From NCBI GenBank assembly GCA_002316005.1, contig DCIM01000087.1, positions 24,530 to 88,529 on the forward strand: a DNA stretch of 64,000 nt. The letters are read 5' to 3'. Shown here piece by piece: positions 23,589 to 32,699 of the stretch; position 1 is the stretch's first letter, and every line of letters begins with the position of its first letter. The notes under the pieces were generated by a model. That model worked only from the letters and a program-made list of their open reading frames with translations, did not search any database and was not told the origin of the DNA. The stretch comes from Prevotellaceae bacterium UBA1726 (GTDB lineage Bacteria; Bacteroidota; Bacteroidia; Bacteroidales; Bacteroidaceae). The position numbers were made by a program, and so were the translations under genes.

Positions 23589-24974
23589 TTACTTTACAGG
23601 TGTAATTGTAATTCGACGCGTCTCAGGTTTATTTACATCGTAAATCTTCTTCACGAGCAGATCCATTTCGGAAGTCATAGCCTCACGGACTTCTGGATGT
23701 ATCATCTTATCATATAGTTCACGGCGGGCTCCTACCCAACCATTTGTCTTCTGGCCCTCACGGAACACCTCTGCTGCATGTTCATCGTTTACATCGAGCA
23801 AACCTTTTTCAAGGAAGAAATCATACTGAAGCCAAGCATAATCACGGAACTGACGCTCAATTTCCCAACGAAGTTCGTTCAATGCCATAACCTTACACGC
23901 CTGCTGGTACTGAGGAGTGTGGCGATACAGAGCAAGGTTTACACCCGAAGCAAGTTCTTCTGCAGAGAATGTATCAACTAATACATCATCAACGAGCAAC
24001 TGATACTTACCCTTCAAGCCCTGGACAGCAAAAGTTTCGTTGTCAATATCTTCCATAAAAGTAGGAATTACCTTAACAACCTCTGCCTGTGCCTTCTTCA
24101 TACCCCAACCATGTGCTATTGTATCAAGAGGATAAGGAAGTGACTCTGCGAGATAATCGAAAGTGATTACACCCTTGGTGTTCTTCAAATTGCTGATTTC
24201 ACAATTCTCACTCTTCAGAACTTTCTGGTTCTTTGCGTTGATGTTTACATCTGCAACACTCTTGCCGACCATACCCTGAGCCTTAAGGAAGAGATATGCC
24301 ATCACCATATGGCCATTGTTATCGGGATGGATTCTGTCATTTCCGCAAATAGTAAATGTTGAGTCCTCTTTCTGGTACTTGTGGTTAAGTTCTGTCATAG
24401 GTGCGTTGAAATCAAGGAACTCCCAGTTGTTTGCCTTTGCAGCAGAATCCTGGAATGCAACTATCTTCTGCATATAAGTGTTCTTATTGCGGAAGATGTC
24501 ATTATTGAACTTTGATGTATCATCATATGGAGAAGAACCTATAAGCACAATTCGTGTGTCTGTGAGTCCCTTAAGACGCTTCTCTATATCTTTATAATGT
24601 ACGCGCGACCATTCAACCTTGCTATTGCCGAACTTCTCTGGTTCATTACCATTATATTCATAATAACCAGAATCGTTCATACCAAAAGTAAGAGTAATGA
24701 CATTAGGACGCTTTGAGAACACATCACCATCAAGACGACGATAGATATTCTCTGAAGTATCTCCACCAATGCCACAGTTTGCCATCCACATTTCCTGATA
24801 TGGGAAATGAGTCATGTAGTAGAGCCAGATATAACTATGATAGTGTCCACCATCAGTAATACTATTACCTACAAAAGCCACACGATCACCCTTCTTAAAA
24901 GGAGCAACTTCCTGTGCAGATACAGATACACAGAAAATAAATGCAGAAACCAAAAGAACAAAAATTCGTTTCAT
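23589..24974 (-). CDS. Secreted SGNH/GDSL hydrolase
   Basis: A 461-residue protein with a signal peptide ending at VSVSAQ. The SGNH blocks are VAFVGNSITDGG (Ser38), NCGIGGDTSENI, TFGMNDSGYY and DRIHPDNNGH with the catalytic Asp/His. The region after residue 260 is an extra C-terminal domain with many charged residues, often seen in glycan-linked esterases of Bacteroidales. It would remove ester groups, such as acetyl, from a polysaccharide. It lies 29 bases after GH2 and 19 before the CE1-like esterase, so it belongs to the enzyme operon of the locus. It is unrelated in domain layout to the cytoplasmic SGNH protein at 11490. Confidence 0.83.
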   Translation of the reverse strand: MKRIFVLLVSAFIFCVSVSAQEVAPFKKGDRVAFVGNSITDGGHYHSYIWLYYMTHFPYQEMWMANCGIGGDTSENIYRRLDGDVFSKRPNVITLTFGMNDSGYYEYNGNEPEKFGNSKVEWSRVHYKDIEKRLKGLTDTRIVLIGSSPYDDTSKFNNDIFRNKNTYMQKIVAFQDSAAKANNWEFLDFNAPMTELNHKYQKEDSTFTICGNDRIHPDNNGHMVMAYLFLKAQGMVGKSVADVNINAKNQKVLKSENCEISNLKNTKGVITFDYLAESLPYPLDTIAHGWGMKKAQAEVVKVIPTFMEDIDNETFAVQGLKGKYQLLVDDVLVDTFSAEELASGVNLALYRHTPQYQQACKVMALNELRWEIERQFRDYAWLQYDFFLEKGLLDVNDEHAAEVFREGQKTNGWVGARRELYDKMIHPEVREAMTSEMDLLVKKIYDVNKPETRRITITPVK

Positions 24975-25003
24975 TGTCTATGTTTGTTAAATGTTATATT
25001 ATT

Positions 25004-27811
25004 CTACTTTATTACCTTCTTCCCACCAATTATGTACAAGCCTTTTTGTTGAGTGGAATTCACACGCTGGCCATTGATATTGTATATCCTGCCATCATTT
25101 GATGTGGTATTTTTGTTGAAATTAGTGTTAACATCTTCTATGCCATTAACAACAGCACCTGTTGTTTCGGCATAGTTGTACTGCTTCACGAGAACCTTAG
25201 TATTGCCATGTGTAAGAGCCTCATCATATTCCATATTGACAATCTGACTCTCGCCTGGCATCAAAGTGATGTAATTCTCGTCCATTATCACTGGAAGTAT
25301 TCTACGGCCGTTTTCGTCAACAAGTCGCATTCTTAAAGCAAAGGCGACAGAAGAAGCCGGGTTGGATATCTTGACGCACATGTGTCTTACGCCTTCTTCA
25401 ACCGAAGTTGAGAGAACTTCACAAGTTACTCCTGCCTCTGCAATATTATTCAGATTCTGATAGTTATGAGAAGACGACGCTTTATTCTTCCAATAGAAGT
25501 TCTGCGATATGAGGTTTCCACCAGCATCATACAATTTCAATCGCAGGAAGAACATTGTACTTGCAATTCCCGACAAGCGACCACTATGGCCATCATCAGG
25601 AGTATTCATATTTGTCACTTTCTTTACAGCATTTTGCGTCACAGAGATATTGCTATATGAACCCGAAGCAGCATCATACTTCGCACCAGTCATCTTATAT
25701 GCCTCAATTTCCGCACGCATTCCACTGAGATCTTTTCCTGTTGTATTAATGATATCAACATCATTACTATAACAGTTCCACTGGATGTGAACTGGTTCAC
25801 ATGCTTTTTTCGCGCCCCAATAGATACCAGTCATATCAAAAAAGTAGTCGTAGGTCTGCCATAGATGCGAAGGATATGCAGGCTGGCTCATCCAATATAG
25901 GAGTCCTGTTGCCGTGTTCCACAAATGAGCATTCCAACCTTCAAATGCAGCTTTGGAAACTTCTATGTTAAGAAGTTGAGCACGCTCACAGAACTGTTCT
26001 GCACCAGAGCAGGTTCCATAATTAGTCTCCACCTTATTATAATAGTCACTGGCAGAAGCACCTCCACCATATGCACCATCATCGCTGAAGAAATGCTTTT
26101 CCCAAATATCATTGCGTGGCCACATCTTGTCGGCAGGAGTGAACTCAAGCATACTCTCATAGGTATCAAAAGCACCTGAACCAAGTTCTGAGCGGAATCC
26201 CCAGTCAACCTTGTCGCCTTTGTCGCCTCCACCTCCCCAGATACCATCATCAAAATAGTCCTCTGGCCAGAAACTCTGCCACCAACCAGAACCCGAAAGG
26301 CCCCAACCTGTATTATCTTTTGCATTATACGCTGCTGCTGTGTAGTATCCATTATGGGAATTTGGCATATACACACGCTCGCCTCCATCGTAAGTAGCAA
26401 TGATATCACGAAGGGCGTCATTCAGTTCATCATAAGGCCAGCCTTCATTATCAGCGCACCAAACAGCCTCACAAGGATGATTACGCAAGCGGATAACCTT
26501 GTCGCGAGCATTTGCAAGGAATTCCGTACGGTCATCAGGACCTGTAAGTCCTACATAAGGGCCCGTCAACCAGAAATCATCCCATACCATTATTCCATAC
26601 TTGTCGCAAGCATCATAGAACTCCTCATCTGTGACACATCCTGTCCAACAGCGAATCATATTGAAATTCATGTCCTTATGGAGTTTTATCCTAAGATCGT
26701 ACTCGGCATCATGAGTGCGAAGCATGTATTCCGACATTCCCCAGTTACCTCCCTTGCAATAGATCTTCTTTCCATTGAGATGCACTACAAAGGCAGTATT
26801 TTCCTTGGTATAAGAATACTCACGAATACCAAATGTCTGAGAGAAACTATCTATCTGCTTTCCTTCTCTCTCTACTTCAAAATCACAAGTGTAAAGGTTT
26901 GGCTCTCCATACCCATTTGGCCACCAGAGTGAAGGATTTTCAATTGTCACATTAGGCATTATGATATCGATAGAGTCGCCTGCGGCAAGAGTAACATTTT
27001 TGGTGACAGACTTATTGCCTGGAAAGATAGTTGCTTTGACTTTTACCGTCTGTGATTCAGCAGTAAGGTTCACCAAACTTGTCTGTGGCTTTACCACTGC
27101 CTTCGTGTAATTATCACTGAGAGTAGTACGAATCCATGGGTCGCGAACAGTCACATCACCCACGACTTCAAGATACACATCATTAGTAATTCCTGTATTC
27201 AATCCAGGAACATAAGGCATCCAGTCCCAACTGTGAGAGGCAACATATGTAGGGCAGCAATAGTTGACAAAACTTGATGTACGAGGAAGCCACTCCGACT
27301 TCATCATCATAATCTTCACTGCAAGGAAGTTGTCCTTGTCCTGAAGAAGGTCTGTAATGTCGTATCTTACCTTGAGAACATGTCCCTTGATTGTACCAAT
27401 CTTTTTTCCATTAAGGAACACATAAGCAGTACGGTTTATTCCCTCAAAAGTAAGGATTGTTCGAGTACGACCTTCTTCTGCCGATACAGGACGATCGAAA
27501 CTGGTACGATACCAATGGGCTACATTATACTTTGTTTCATCAACATGATAGATATTATCCGAGAAGTTTGGATCCTCTTCCTCACCTGCTGCCACATAAG
27601 CAGCAAAGGCAGTACCAGGTACAATTCCATCTATTGATGATTCTGGTTGCCATGTTGGTTTTGATACTCTCACATCAGCAGGCATAGAACCTGTAGCACC
27701 AAACAATTGCCACTTTTGTCCTGCATAACTACTTAGAGATATCTTTTCGTTTGCCATCGCTAACTGTGTCGCGAAAAGCAACACGAGGAGCAAATAGAGA
27801 CCTTTCTTCAT
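25004..27811 (-). CDS. Secreted GH2 glycosidase (beta-mannosidase/exo-beta-glucosaminidase type)
   Basis: A 935-residue family 2 glycoside hydrolase with a signal peptide (MKKGLYLLLVLLFATQLAMA). In order: a sugar-binding jelly roll (about 30-200), an Ig-like domain, and a TIM barrel starting near CKGGNWGMSEYMLRTHDAEY. The likely acid/base is in WCADNEGWP (about residue 458) and the nucleophile Glu in FRSELGSGAFDTYESM (about 542). The last 45 residues (IYNINGQRVNSTQQKGLYII, then GGKKVIK) look like a Por/type IX C-terminal sorting signal, so it may be surface-bound or secreted by that route. Substrate, beta-mannose or beta-glucosamine, is uncertain. It sits between GH92 and SGNH genes. Confidence 0.85.
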   Translation of the reverse strand: MKKGLYLLLVLLFATQLAMANEKISLSSYAGQKWQLFGATGSMPADVRVSKPTWQPESSIDGIVPGTAFAAYVAAGEEEDPNFSDNIYHVDETKYNVAHWYRTSFDRPVSAEEGRTRTILTFEGINRTAYVFLNGKKIGTIKGHVLKVRYDITDLLQDKDNFLAVKIMMMKSEWLPRTSSFVNYCCPTYVASHSWDWMPYVPGLNTGITNDVYLEVVGDVTVRDPWIRTTLSDNYTKAVVKPQTSLVNLTAESQTVKVKATIFPGNKSVTKNVTLAAGDSIDIIMPNVTIENPSLWWPNGYGEPNLYTCDFEVEREGKQIDSFSQTFGIREYSYTKENTAFVVHLNGKKIYCKGGNWGMSEYMLRTHDAEYDLRIKLHKDMNFNMIRCWTGCVTDEEFYDACDKYGIMVWDDFWLTGPYVGLTGPDDRTEFLANARDKVIRLRNHPCEAVWCADNEGWPYDELNDALRDIIATYDGGERVYMPNSHNGYYTAAAYNAKDNTGWGLSGSGWWQSFWPEDYFDDGIWGGGGDKGDKVDWGFRSELGSGAFDTYESMLEFTPADKMWPRNDIWEKHFFSDDGAYGGGASASDYYNKVETNYGTCSGAEQFCERAQLLNIEVSKAAFEGWNAHLWNTATGLLYWMSQPAYPSHLWQTYDYFFDMTGIYWGAKKACEPVHIQWNCYSNDVDIINTTGKDLSGMRAEIEAYKMTGAKYDAASGSYSNISVTQNAVKKVTNMNTPDDGHSGRLSGIASTMFFLRLKLYDAGGNLISQNFYWKNKASSSHNYQNLNNIAEAGVTCEVLSTSVEEGVRHMCVKISNPASSVAFALRMRLVDENGRRILPVIMDENYITLMPGESQIVNMEYDEALTHGNTKVLVKQYNYAETTGAVVNGIEDVNTNFNKNTTSNDGRIYNINGQRVNSTQQKGLYIIGGKKVIK

Positions 27812-27835
27812 AAATAATACCTTTTTTCTCGTTCA

Positions 27836-27867
27836 CCTCCGAACCGGATGTTATTCCGACTCGGAGG
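27836..27867. other. Intercistronic hairpin between the GH92 and GH2 genes
   Basis: CCTCCGA (27836-27842) pairs with TCGGAGG (27861-27867), with an internal mismatch and an inner CGG/CCG stem. It fills most of the 68-base gap, the widest in this operon. There is no T-run on the transcribed strand, so RNA processing or stability is more likely than termination. Confidence 0.55.
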
Positions 27868-27879
27868 GATTATTGATTT

Positions 27880-30018
27880 TTATTCAAATGAAGGTGGAAC
27901 TGCACCTGTACCCCATTTCTTGTTAGGAGTTGCAGAGGTTGTATAATTAAGTGTACCACCATTTACGAGATCCTCCCATGAAATCCATGTTTCGTTGAAT
28001 ACCTTTCCATTGAACTTCAACGCACTTGTATAAGGATTCTTCTCGCTACCACCAGTAACTATGATATCACCTTTTGGCAAATGAACAACAGCCTTCTCAA
28101 ACATTGGAGTATTCAAAGCGAAACCTCCAATTCCAGGTATTTCAGGATAAAGACCGAGACAAGTCCAAACATACCAAGCACCCATTGAACCAAGGTCGTC
28201 ATTTCCTGGCAAACCATTCTTTGTGCTCTTATACTGCTCATCAAGTGTACGGCGAAGAACCTGAGATGTTTTCCAAGGCAGACCACACCAGTTGTAAACC
28301 CATGGAATGCCCCAACTTGGTTCATTACCAGAAGCAAACCACTCATCACCGTAACCTGCATCAAGACGCTTAAAGTATTCGTCAAGACGCTTCTCTGCAT
28401 TTGCATTACCACCAAGAAGGTCGATAAGACCCTTGATATTGTAAGGAACCATCCAGAAATAATCCTTATAGGTTGCCTCGCGCCAATCTTCACCAATATT
28501 CTTCCATGAGCCATCAGGATTGCGTGACTGCAACCATTGTGTTTCTGGATTCCAAAGATTCTTCCATGAACGAGCAAAGTGGAAATAACGCCAAGAAGAG
28601 AACTCATCGCCTGCTGCATGAAGTGCAAACTGAGCAATAGCAAAGTCGGCAGAAGTATATTCCAACTGGATTGATGCAGGACAATAGCCTTTATCAAGAT
28701 ACTGCTTCAAATGAGGACGAGTCTCCTGATCCTGCGACTTTGCGCCAGGTACTTCTGCACCCTTGCGCATAACCTCGAATATTGGTTTTGGATCATAGTT
28801 GCGCGCACCAAAAGCCCAAGCATTTGAAATCAGGATTGAAGAAGGGTCACCCTGCATGATGCCAGTTTCAATATTTGCCATTACCCAACGAGGAAGCGAA
28901 CCGCCACTCTGTACCGCAAAGTCATAATGAGAGGTAACAATATCCGATGCTACATCAGGTTCAATAATTGAGAGCAACTGAATCTGTGTACGATATGTGT
29001 CCCAATTAGAGAACTGGGTATATTGCTTGAAATTAGTCTTGTGTATCTGGAAATCTGCACCCATATACTCCCCATTCACATCATTGCAAACACTTGGATG
29101 AATGAATGCACGATAGAGATGTGTATAGAACTGCTGAACGCGGTCAAGGTCATTCTTTCCTGAAAGTTCTATCTTGCCAAGGAATTCATTCCACTTACTC
29201 TCGCAGGCAGACTGAACGGCAGCAAAGTCCCATGACTGATTCTCGGCCTTGAGATTTGCCTTTGCATTATCCACACTTACATACGAAACACCTACACGAT
29301 ACTGAATCTGTTTCTGATTTGCCACATCAAATGTGAAGTAAACGCCTGAGTATTCGCCCTGAGCAAAATCAGAACCCGGATGGAGTTCCTTATGCTTCCA
29401 AGTTCCGGTAGCAACAGCATCCTGGTCGAATTCTGCATAGAAGAAAACTTTGTAATGTGTTGGTAAACCACAGAACGAACCGCCATCAGCATAACCTTCA
29501 ACAGTGCGTGGTGAAGTGATTACTACAGCTGCCTCAGAAATTTTGTTTCCCGCAAGACCTGCACCAATGATGACGGTACCCTTCTGTTCGTTGGCAGAAT
29601 AGGTGTAGCGAGCCATACCTGTGCGCTCTGTCACTGTGAGTTCTGCCTTAATATCATTCTGCACCATCGCCTTGTAGTATCCAGCATGGCCTTCTTCATC
29701 CGAGACTGTAATTTTTGCATTGCGAATCATGTCGGGAGACGCCTTCAACTCGCCCTTCAATGGGAAAGTTGGGAAATTACCCATATGCTCGCAACCACCA
29801 CCACTCGCCTGATTAATAACGAAACCTGCATTTTTAGCAAAGTAAGAAGGTGTGAACTGCACCATTCCGTGTGGATAGGTAGCGCCAGGATAGAGATAGC
29901 CAGAGGTCAAACCAGCCCCCTGAGTACCAATGAGGGTATTGACTTTACCTGCGAGTCCCTGAGCACTGGCTGTGACAACCAATGCAGAAAGGACAATGAT
30001 TGATAATAATTTCTTCAT
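27880..30018 (-). CDS. GH92 alpha-mannosidase
   Basis: A 712-residue secreted GH92 enzyme with a signal peptide ending near ASAQ. Family landmarks are VNTLIGTQGAGLTSGYLYPG and YPHGMVQFTP at the start, GGGCEHMGNFP, and the C-terminal catalytic stretch NEPSWGIPWVYNWCGLPWKT with GNDDLGSMGAWYVW (about residue 605). GH92 enzymes are calcium-dependent exo-alpha-mannosidases. Linkage preference (1,2; 1,3; 1,4 or 1,6) cannot be read with certainty. It lies 27 bases after the other GH92 and 68 before GH2. The two GH92 proteins are only distantly alike and probably act on different linkages. Confidence 0.93.
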   Translation of the reverse strand: MKKLLSIIVLSALVVTASAQGLAGKVNTLIGTQGAGLTSGYLYPGATYPHGMVQFTPSYFAKNAGFVINQASGGGCEHMGNFPTFPLKGELKASPDMIRNAKITVSDEEGHAGYYKAMVQNDIKAELTVTERTGMARYTYSANEQKGTVIIGAGLAGNKISEAAVVITSPRTVEGYADGGSFCGLPTHYKVFFYAEFDQDAVATGTWKHKELHPGSDFAQGEYSGVYFTFDVANQKQIQYRVGVSYVSVDNAKANLKAENQSWDFAAVQSACESKWNEFLGKIELSGKNDLDRVQQFYTHLYRAFIHPSVCNDVNGEYMGADFQIHKTNFKQYTQFSNWDTYRTQIQLLSIIEPDVASDIVTSHYDFAVQSGGSLPRWVMANIETGIMQGDPSSILISNAWAFGARNYDPKPIFEVMRKGAEVPGAKSQDQETRPHLKQYLDKGYCPASIQLEYTSADFAIAQFALHAAGDEFSSWRYFHFARSWKNLWNPETQWLQSRNPDGSWKNIGEDWREATYKDYFWMVPYNIKGLIDLLGGNANAEKRLDEYFKRLDAGYGDEWFASGNEPSWGIPWVYNWCGLPWKTSQVLRRTLDEQYKSTKNGLPGNDDLGSMGAWYVWTCLGLYPEIPGIGGFALNTPMFEKAVVHLPKGDIIVTGGSEKNPYTSALKFNGKVFNETWISWEDLVNGGTLNYTTSATPNKKWGTGAVPPSFE

Positions 30019-30045
30019 TATGGTTGATTGATTGTTATTGTGATC

Positions 30046-32346
30046 TTATCTTCTGCGCTGACCGCGCATTGCAGTTGATACAGAATATGGAGCTGCCTCC
30101 TTTGAGATGTTGCGCTGCTTGTTTGGTGTCGCGCCCATCTTGAACTTCAGCGTTCCGCCCTTATTCATATCGTCATAAGTAATGTAATTCTTTGTAAGAT
30201 TCTGACCGTTCAACAGACCGCTCTGGATATAAACGTTTTCCTTTGAGTTGCCTTCTGCCTCAATGACAAACTTGTTTCCATTCTCCATTGTGATTGTTGC
30301 CTTAGGGAATACAGGAGAACCGATTACATACTGGTTTGTACCAGGGGTTACAGCGTAGATTCCAAGTGCAGAGAGTACATACCATGAAGACATACCGCCC
30401 TGATCCTCATCACCAGGGAATCCATCCTCTGTTGCATTATAAAGGCGACTCATAATCTGGCGAATCCAGTATTGTGTCTTCCAAGGTTGTCCTGCATAAG
30501 AGTAGAGATAAGCCATATGCTGAATTGGCTGATTACCGTGAGCATACTGACCCATTTCTGCTTTCTGCATCTCTACCATTTCATGAATCATACCACCATA
30601 CCATGCAGGATGAACATCGTTTGAAATAGAGAATACAGAATCAATCTTATTACAGAACGCCTCGTCTGAGCCAAAGAGACGGATAAGACCTTCTACATCA
30701 TGGAATACAGACCAAATGTAATGCCAAGCGTTTCCTTCTGTATATGGACCACCCCATGCCAATGGGTCAAATGGCTCATAGAAATTACCATTCATCAAAC
30801 GGCCACGGAAGAATCCCGTCTCCTTATCCCAAAGGTTGCGATAGTTGAACATCTGCTTTGCGAATACCTGCTCATAGAATTTGTTTCCGCAAGACTTAGC
30901 CAACTGATAAGCGCACCAGTCATCGTAAGCATATTCAAGAGTCTGAGTTACTGAACCATGAGATTCTGGGAAAGCAACATATCCACGCTGCCAATACTCT
31001 TTCCAACCAGCACGACCATTAGCACCACCAAGAGGGCCCTTGTTCATTGCCTCGTGAGCATAGGCAACAAGTGCTGAATCTGGGTCGAAGTTGCGGATTC
31101 CCTTTGCCCAAGCATCAGCCATGAGTGAAATAGAGTGGTTACCACACATACCACCTGTCTCACCTGGGAATGACCAAGATGGCAACCAGCCAAACTGCTT
31201 ATAAACATCCAGCATTGCATTCATGTACTGACCCTGCTGTGTAGGATGGAGAATATTTGTCAATGGGAACTGACTGCGGAATGTATCCCAGAATCCATTA
31301 TCTGTGAACATATATCCGTCATAAACATTTCCATCGTATGGACTATAATAATAAGGTGTGCCATCCTCCTTCAACTCATAGAACTTACGAGAGAAAAGGT
31401 TTGAACGATAGAGGCATGAGTAGAATGTTTGAGTATCCTCGAGCGAGCCTCCTTCTACAACGATGCGGCCAAGAACCTCGTTCCATACCTTCTGGCCACG
31501 AGCCTTTGTTGCCTCAAGATTCTTGTCGGCACCAAGTTCCTTCTTCAGAGTAAGTGCTGCCTGCTCAGGAGTGATATACGAAGATGCAGCCTTTGCCTGA
31601 ACCTTTGCACCCTTCTTGAACTTCAGATAAGCACCATAGCGCTTGCCCGAACCTGTGGTCTGCTTAGCGAAAATCTGCTTTCCCTCGCCTTCCCAGATAC
31701 CATAATCCTCAAACTTCTGGTCGAACTGGATAACGAAATAGTTGCGGAAGTTCTCGCTGTGGTTTACGAAACGCTGATTGTTTACCCAACCACGAATCTG
31801 CTTCTTCTCTGGGTCGATAGTGATATCACTCATACCAGTGTAACCATCAATGATGAGATATGCATCGCCAGTCTTAGGATATGTGAAACGGAAATGTACA
31901 CCGCGTTCTGTTGTAGAGAACTCTGTACGGATCCCATTATCAAATTTCACTGTATAATAATTAGGACGACCCAACTCGTTCTTGTGCGAGAATTTTGCAC
32001 CGCGCTTGTCTGGGTCAACCTGAAGTGTGCCTACCTCTGGGAAGAATGTATAAACAGCATAATCGCTAACCCAAGGAGAGCACTGATGGCTCTGTCCAAA
32101 ACCACGAATCTCGTCTGCATCATACAGATACTTGAAACCCTCACCGTTAGGACCTGTCTGGGGTGTCCACATGTGCTGAGCAAAAGGCATAGCTGTTGCA
32201 GGAAAAGTGTTTCCATGCGAAAGGCCGAAATTCGAGTGAGTACCCTGAAGGGTATTAACATACTGCGTAAGGTCTTTCTGCTGAGCAAAAGCAACAAGGC
32301 CGATCATCAGCAAAAGAGAAGTCGAGATAAATCTGATTGTCTTCAT
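30046..32346 (-). CDS. GH92 alpha-mannosidase
   Basis: A 766-residue secreted GH92 enzyme with a signal peptide (MKTIRFISTSLLLMIGLVAF). It opens with YVNTLQGTHSNFGLSHGNTF and FGQSHQCSPWVSDY. It also carries the catalytic segment GFPGDEDQGGMSSWYVL (about residue 643), whose acidic cluster matches the GDEDxG form of the family. QPIQHMAYLYSYAGQPW is the sugar-site motif. It is the first gene of the enzyme unit; a -7 element (TAATTTTG) lies 73 bases upstream. The SusC terminator further upstream separates it from the transporter block. It probably trims terminal alpha-mannose from imported or surface glycan. Confidence 0.94.
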   Translation of the reverse strand: MKTIRFISTSLLLMIGLVAFAQQKDLTQYVNTLQGTHSNFGLSHGNTFPATAMPFAQHMWTPQTGPNGEGFKYLYDADEIRGFGQSHQCSPWVSDYAVYTFFPEVGTLQVDPDKRGAKFSHKNELGRPNYYTVKFDNGIRTEFSTTERGVHFRFTYPKTGDAYLIIDGYTGMSDITIDPEKKQIRGWVNNQRFVNHSENFRNYFVIQFDQKFEDYGIWEGEGKQIFAKQTTGSGKRYGAYLKFKKGAKVQAKAASSYITPEQAALTLKKELGADKNLEATKARGQKVWNEVLGRIVVEGGSLEDTQTFYSCLYRSNLFSRKFYELKEDGTPYYYSPYDGNVYDGYMFTDNGFWDTFRSQFPLTNILHPTQQGQYMNAMLDVYKQFGWLPSWSFPGETGGMCGNHSISLMADAWAKGIRNFDPDSALVAYAHEAMNKGPLGGANGRAGWKEYWQRGYVAFPESHGSVTQTLEYAYDDWCAYQLAKSCGNKFYEQVFAKQMFNYRNLWDKETGFFRGRLMNGNFYEPFDPLAWGGPYTEGNAWHYIWSVFHDVEGLIRLFGSDEAFCNKIDSVFSISNDVHPAWYGGMIHEMVEMQKAEMGQYAHGNQPIQHMAYLYSYAGQPWKTQYWIRQIMSRLYNATEDGFPGDEDQGGMSSWYVLSALGIYAVTPGTNQYVIGSPVFPKATITMENGNKFVIEAEGNSKENVYIQSGLLNGQNLTKNYITYDDMNKGGTLKFKMGATPNKQRNISKEAAPYSVSTAMRGQRRR

Positions 32347-32418
32347 TTTGATATATAATTTTTGTATTGTTTATTACGTTTAGGTTGAATCTTTGGCATG
32401 AGCCTTAATCTCATGTTG

Positions 32419-32426
32419 CAAAATTA
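32419..32426 (-). promoter_or_regulatory. -7 element TAATTTTG before the GH92 enzyme unit
   Basis: It matches TAnnTTTG on the minus strand, 73 bases before the ATG at 32346. No upstream TTTG at the correct distance was found, which may mean an activator or another sigma factor is used. Confidence 0.5.
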
Positions 32427-32523
32427 CAAAAAATGAAGCGAAGTAATTATCAAAAGCGAATAAATAACTATCAATTTTGAACACAAATCCCCAAACCTTC
32501 AGATTTTTCCAATTGAGAGAGTT

Positions 32524-32588
32524 TGTCCCCACGCTGAAAAACAAATGTCCCCACATTAGAAAACAACTGTCCCCACGCCTTGGGGACA
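32524..32588. repeat. Array of three TGTCCCCAC repeats with exact 22-bp period
   Basis: TGTCCCCAC starts at 32524, 32546 and 32568. The first two units continue with A-rich tails (GAAAAACAA and GAAAACAA). The third is a full palindrome, TGTCCCCA-CGCCT-TGGGGACA (32568-32588). The period is the same as that of the unrelated palindrome arrays at 8969 and 44462. It lies just past the SusC terminator. Confidence 0.8.
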
Positions 32589-32594
32589 AAAAGA

Positions 32595-32624
32595 AAAAGG
32601 CCATCCCACAAGAGATGACCTTTT
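32595..32624 (-). terminator. Terminator of the downstream SusC block
   Basis: On the minus strand AAAGGTCATCTC pairs with GGGATGGCCTTT and is followed by TTCTTTTTG. It lies about 75 bases past the SusC-B stop. The same hairpin sequence, slightly changed, follows the other SusC-B copy at 44702-44730. Confidence 0.85.
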
Positions 32625-32699
32625 ATCTGTTTATTACGTTAAGCCTATTCTATTGTTCTTCCTCATTCTGGATATTACAATAGAAATATGGTTTACTAC

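Noticed and set aside
31429..32358. A 309-codon plus-strand frame opposite GH92
   Set aside because: The GH92 reading on the minus strand is certain; no promoter or family supports the antisense frame.
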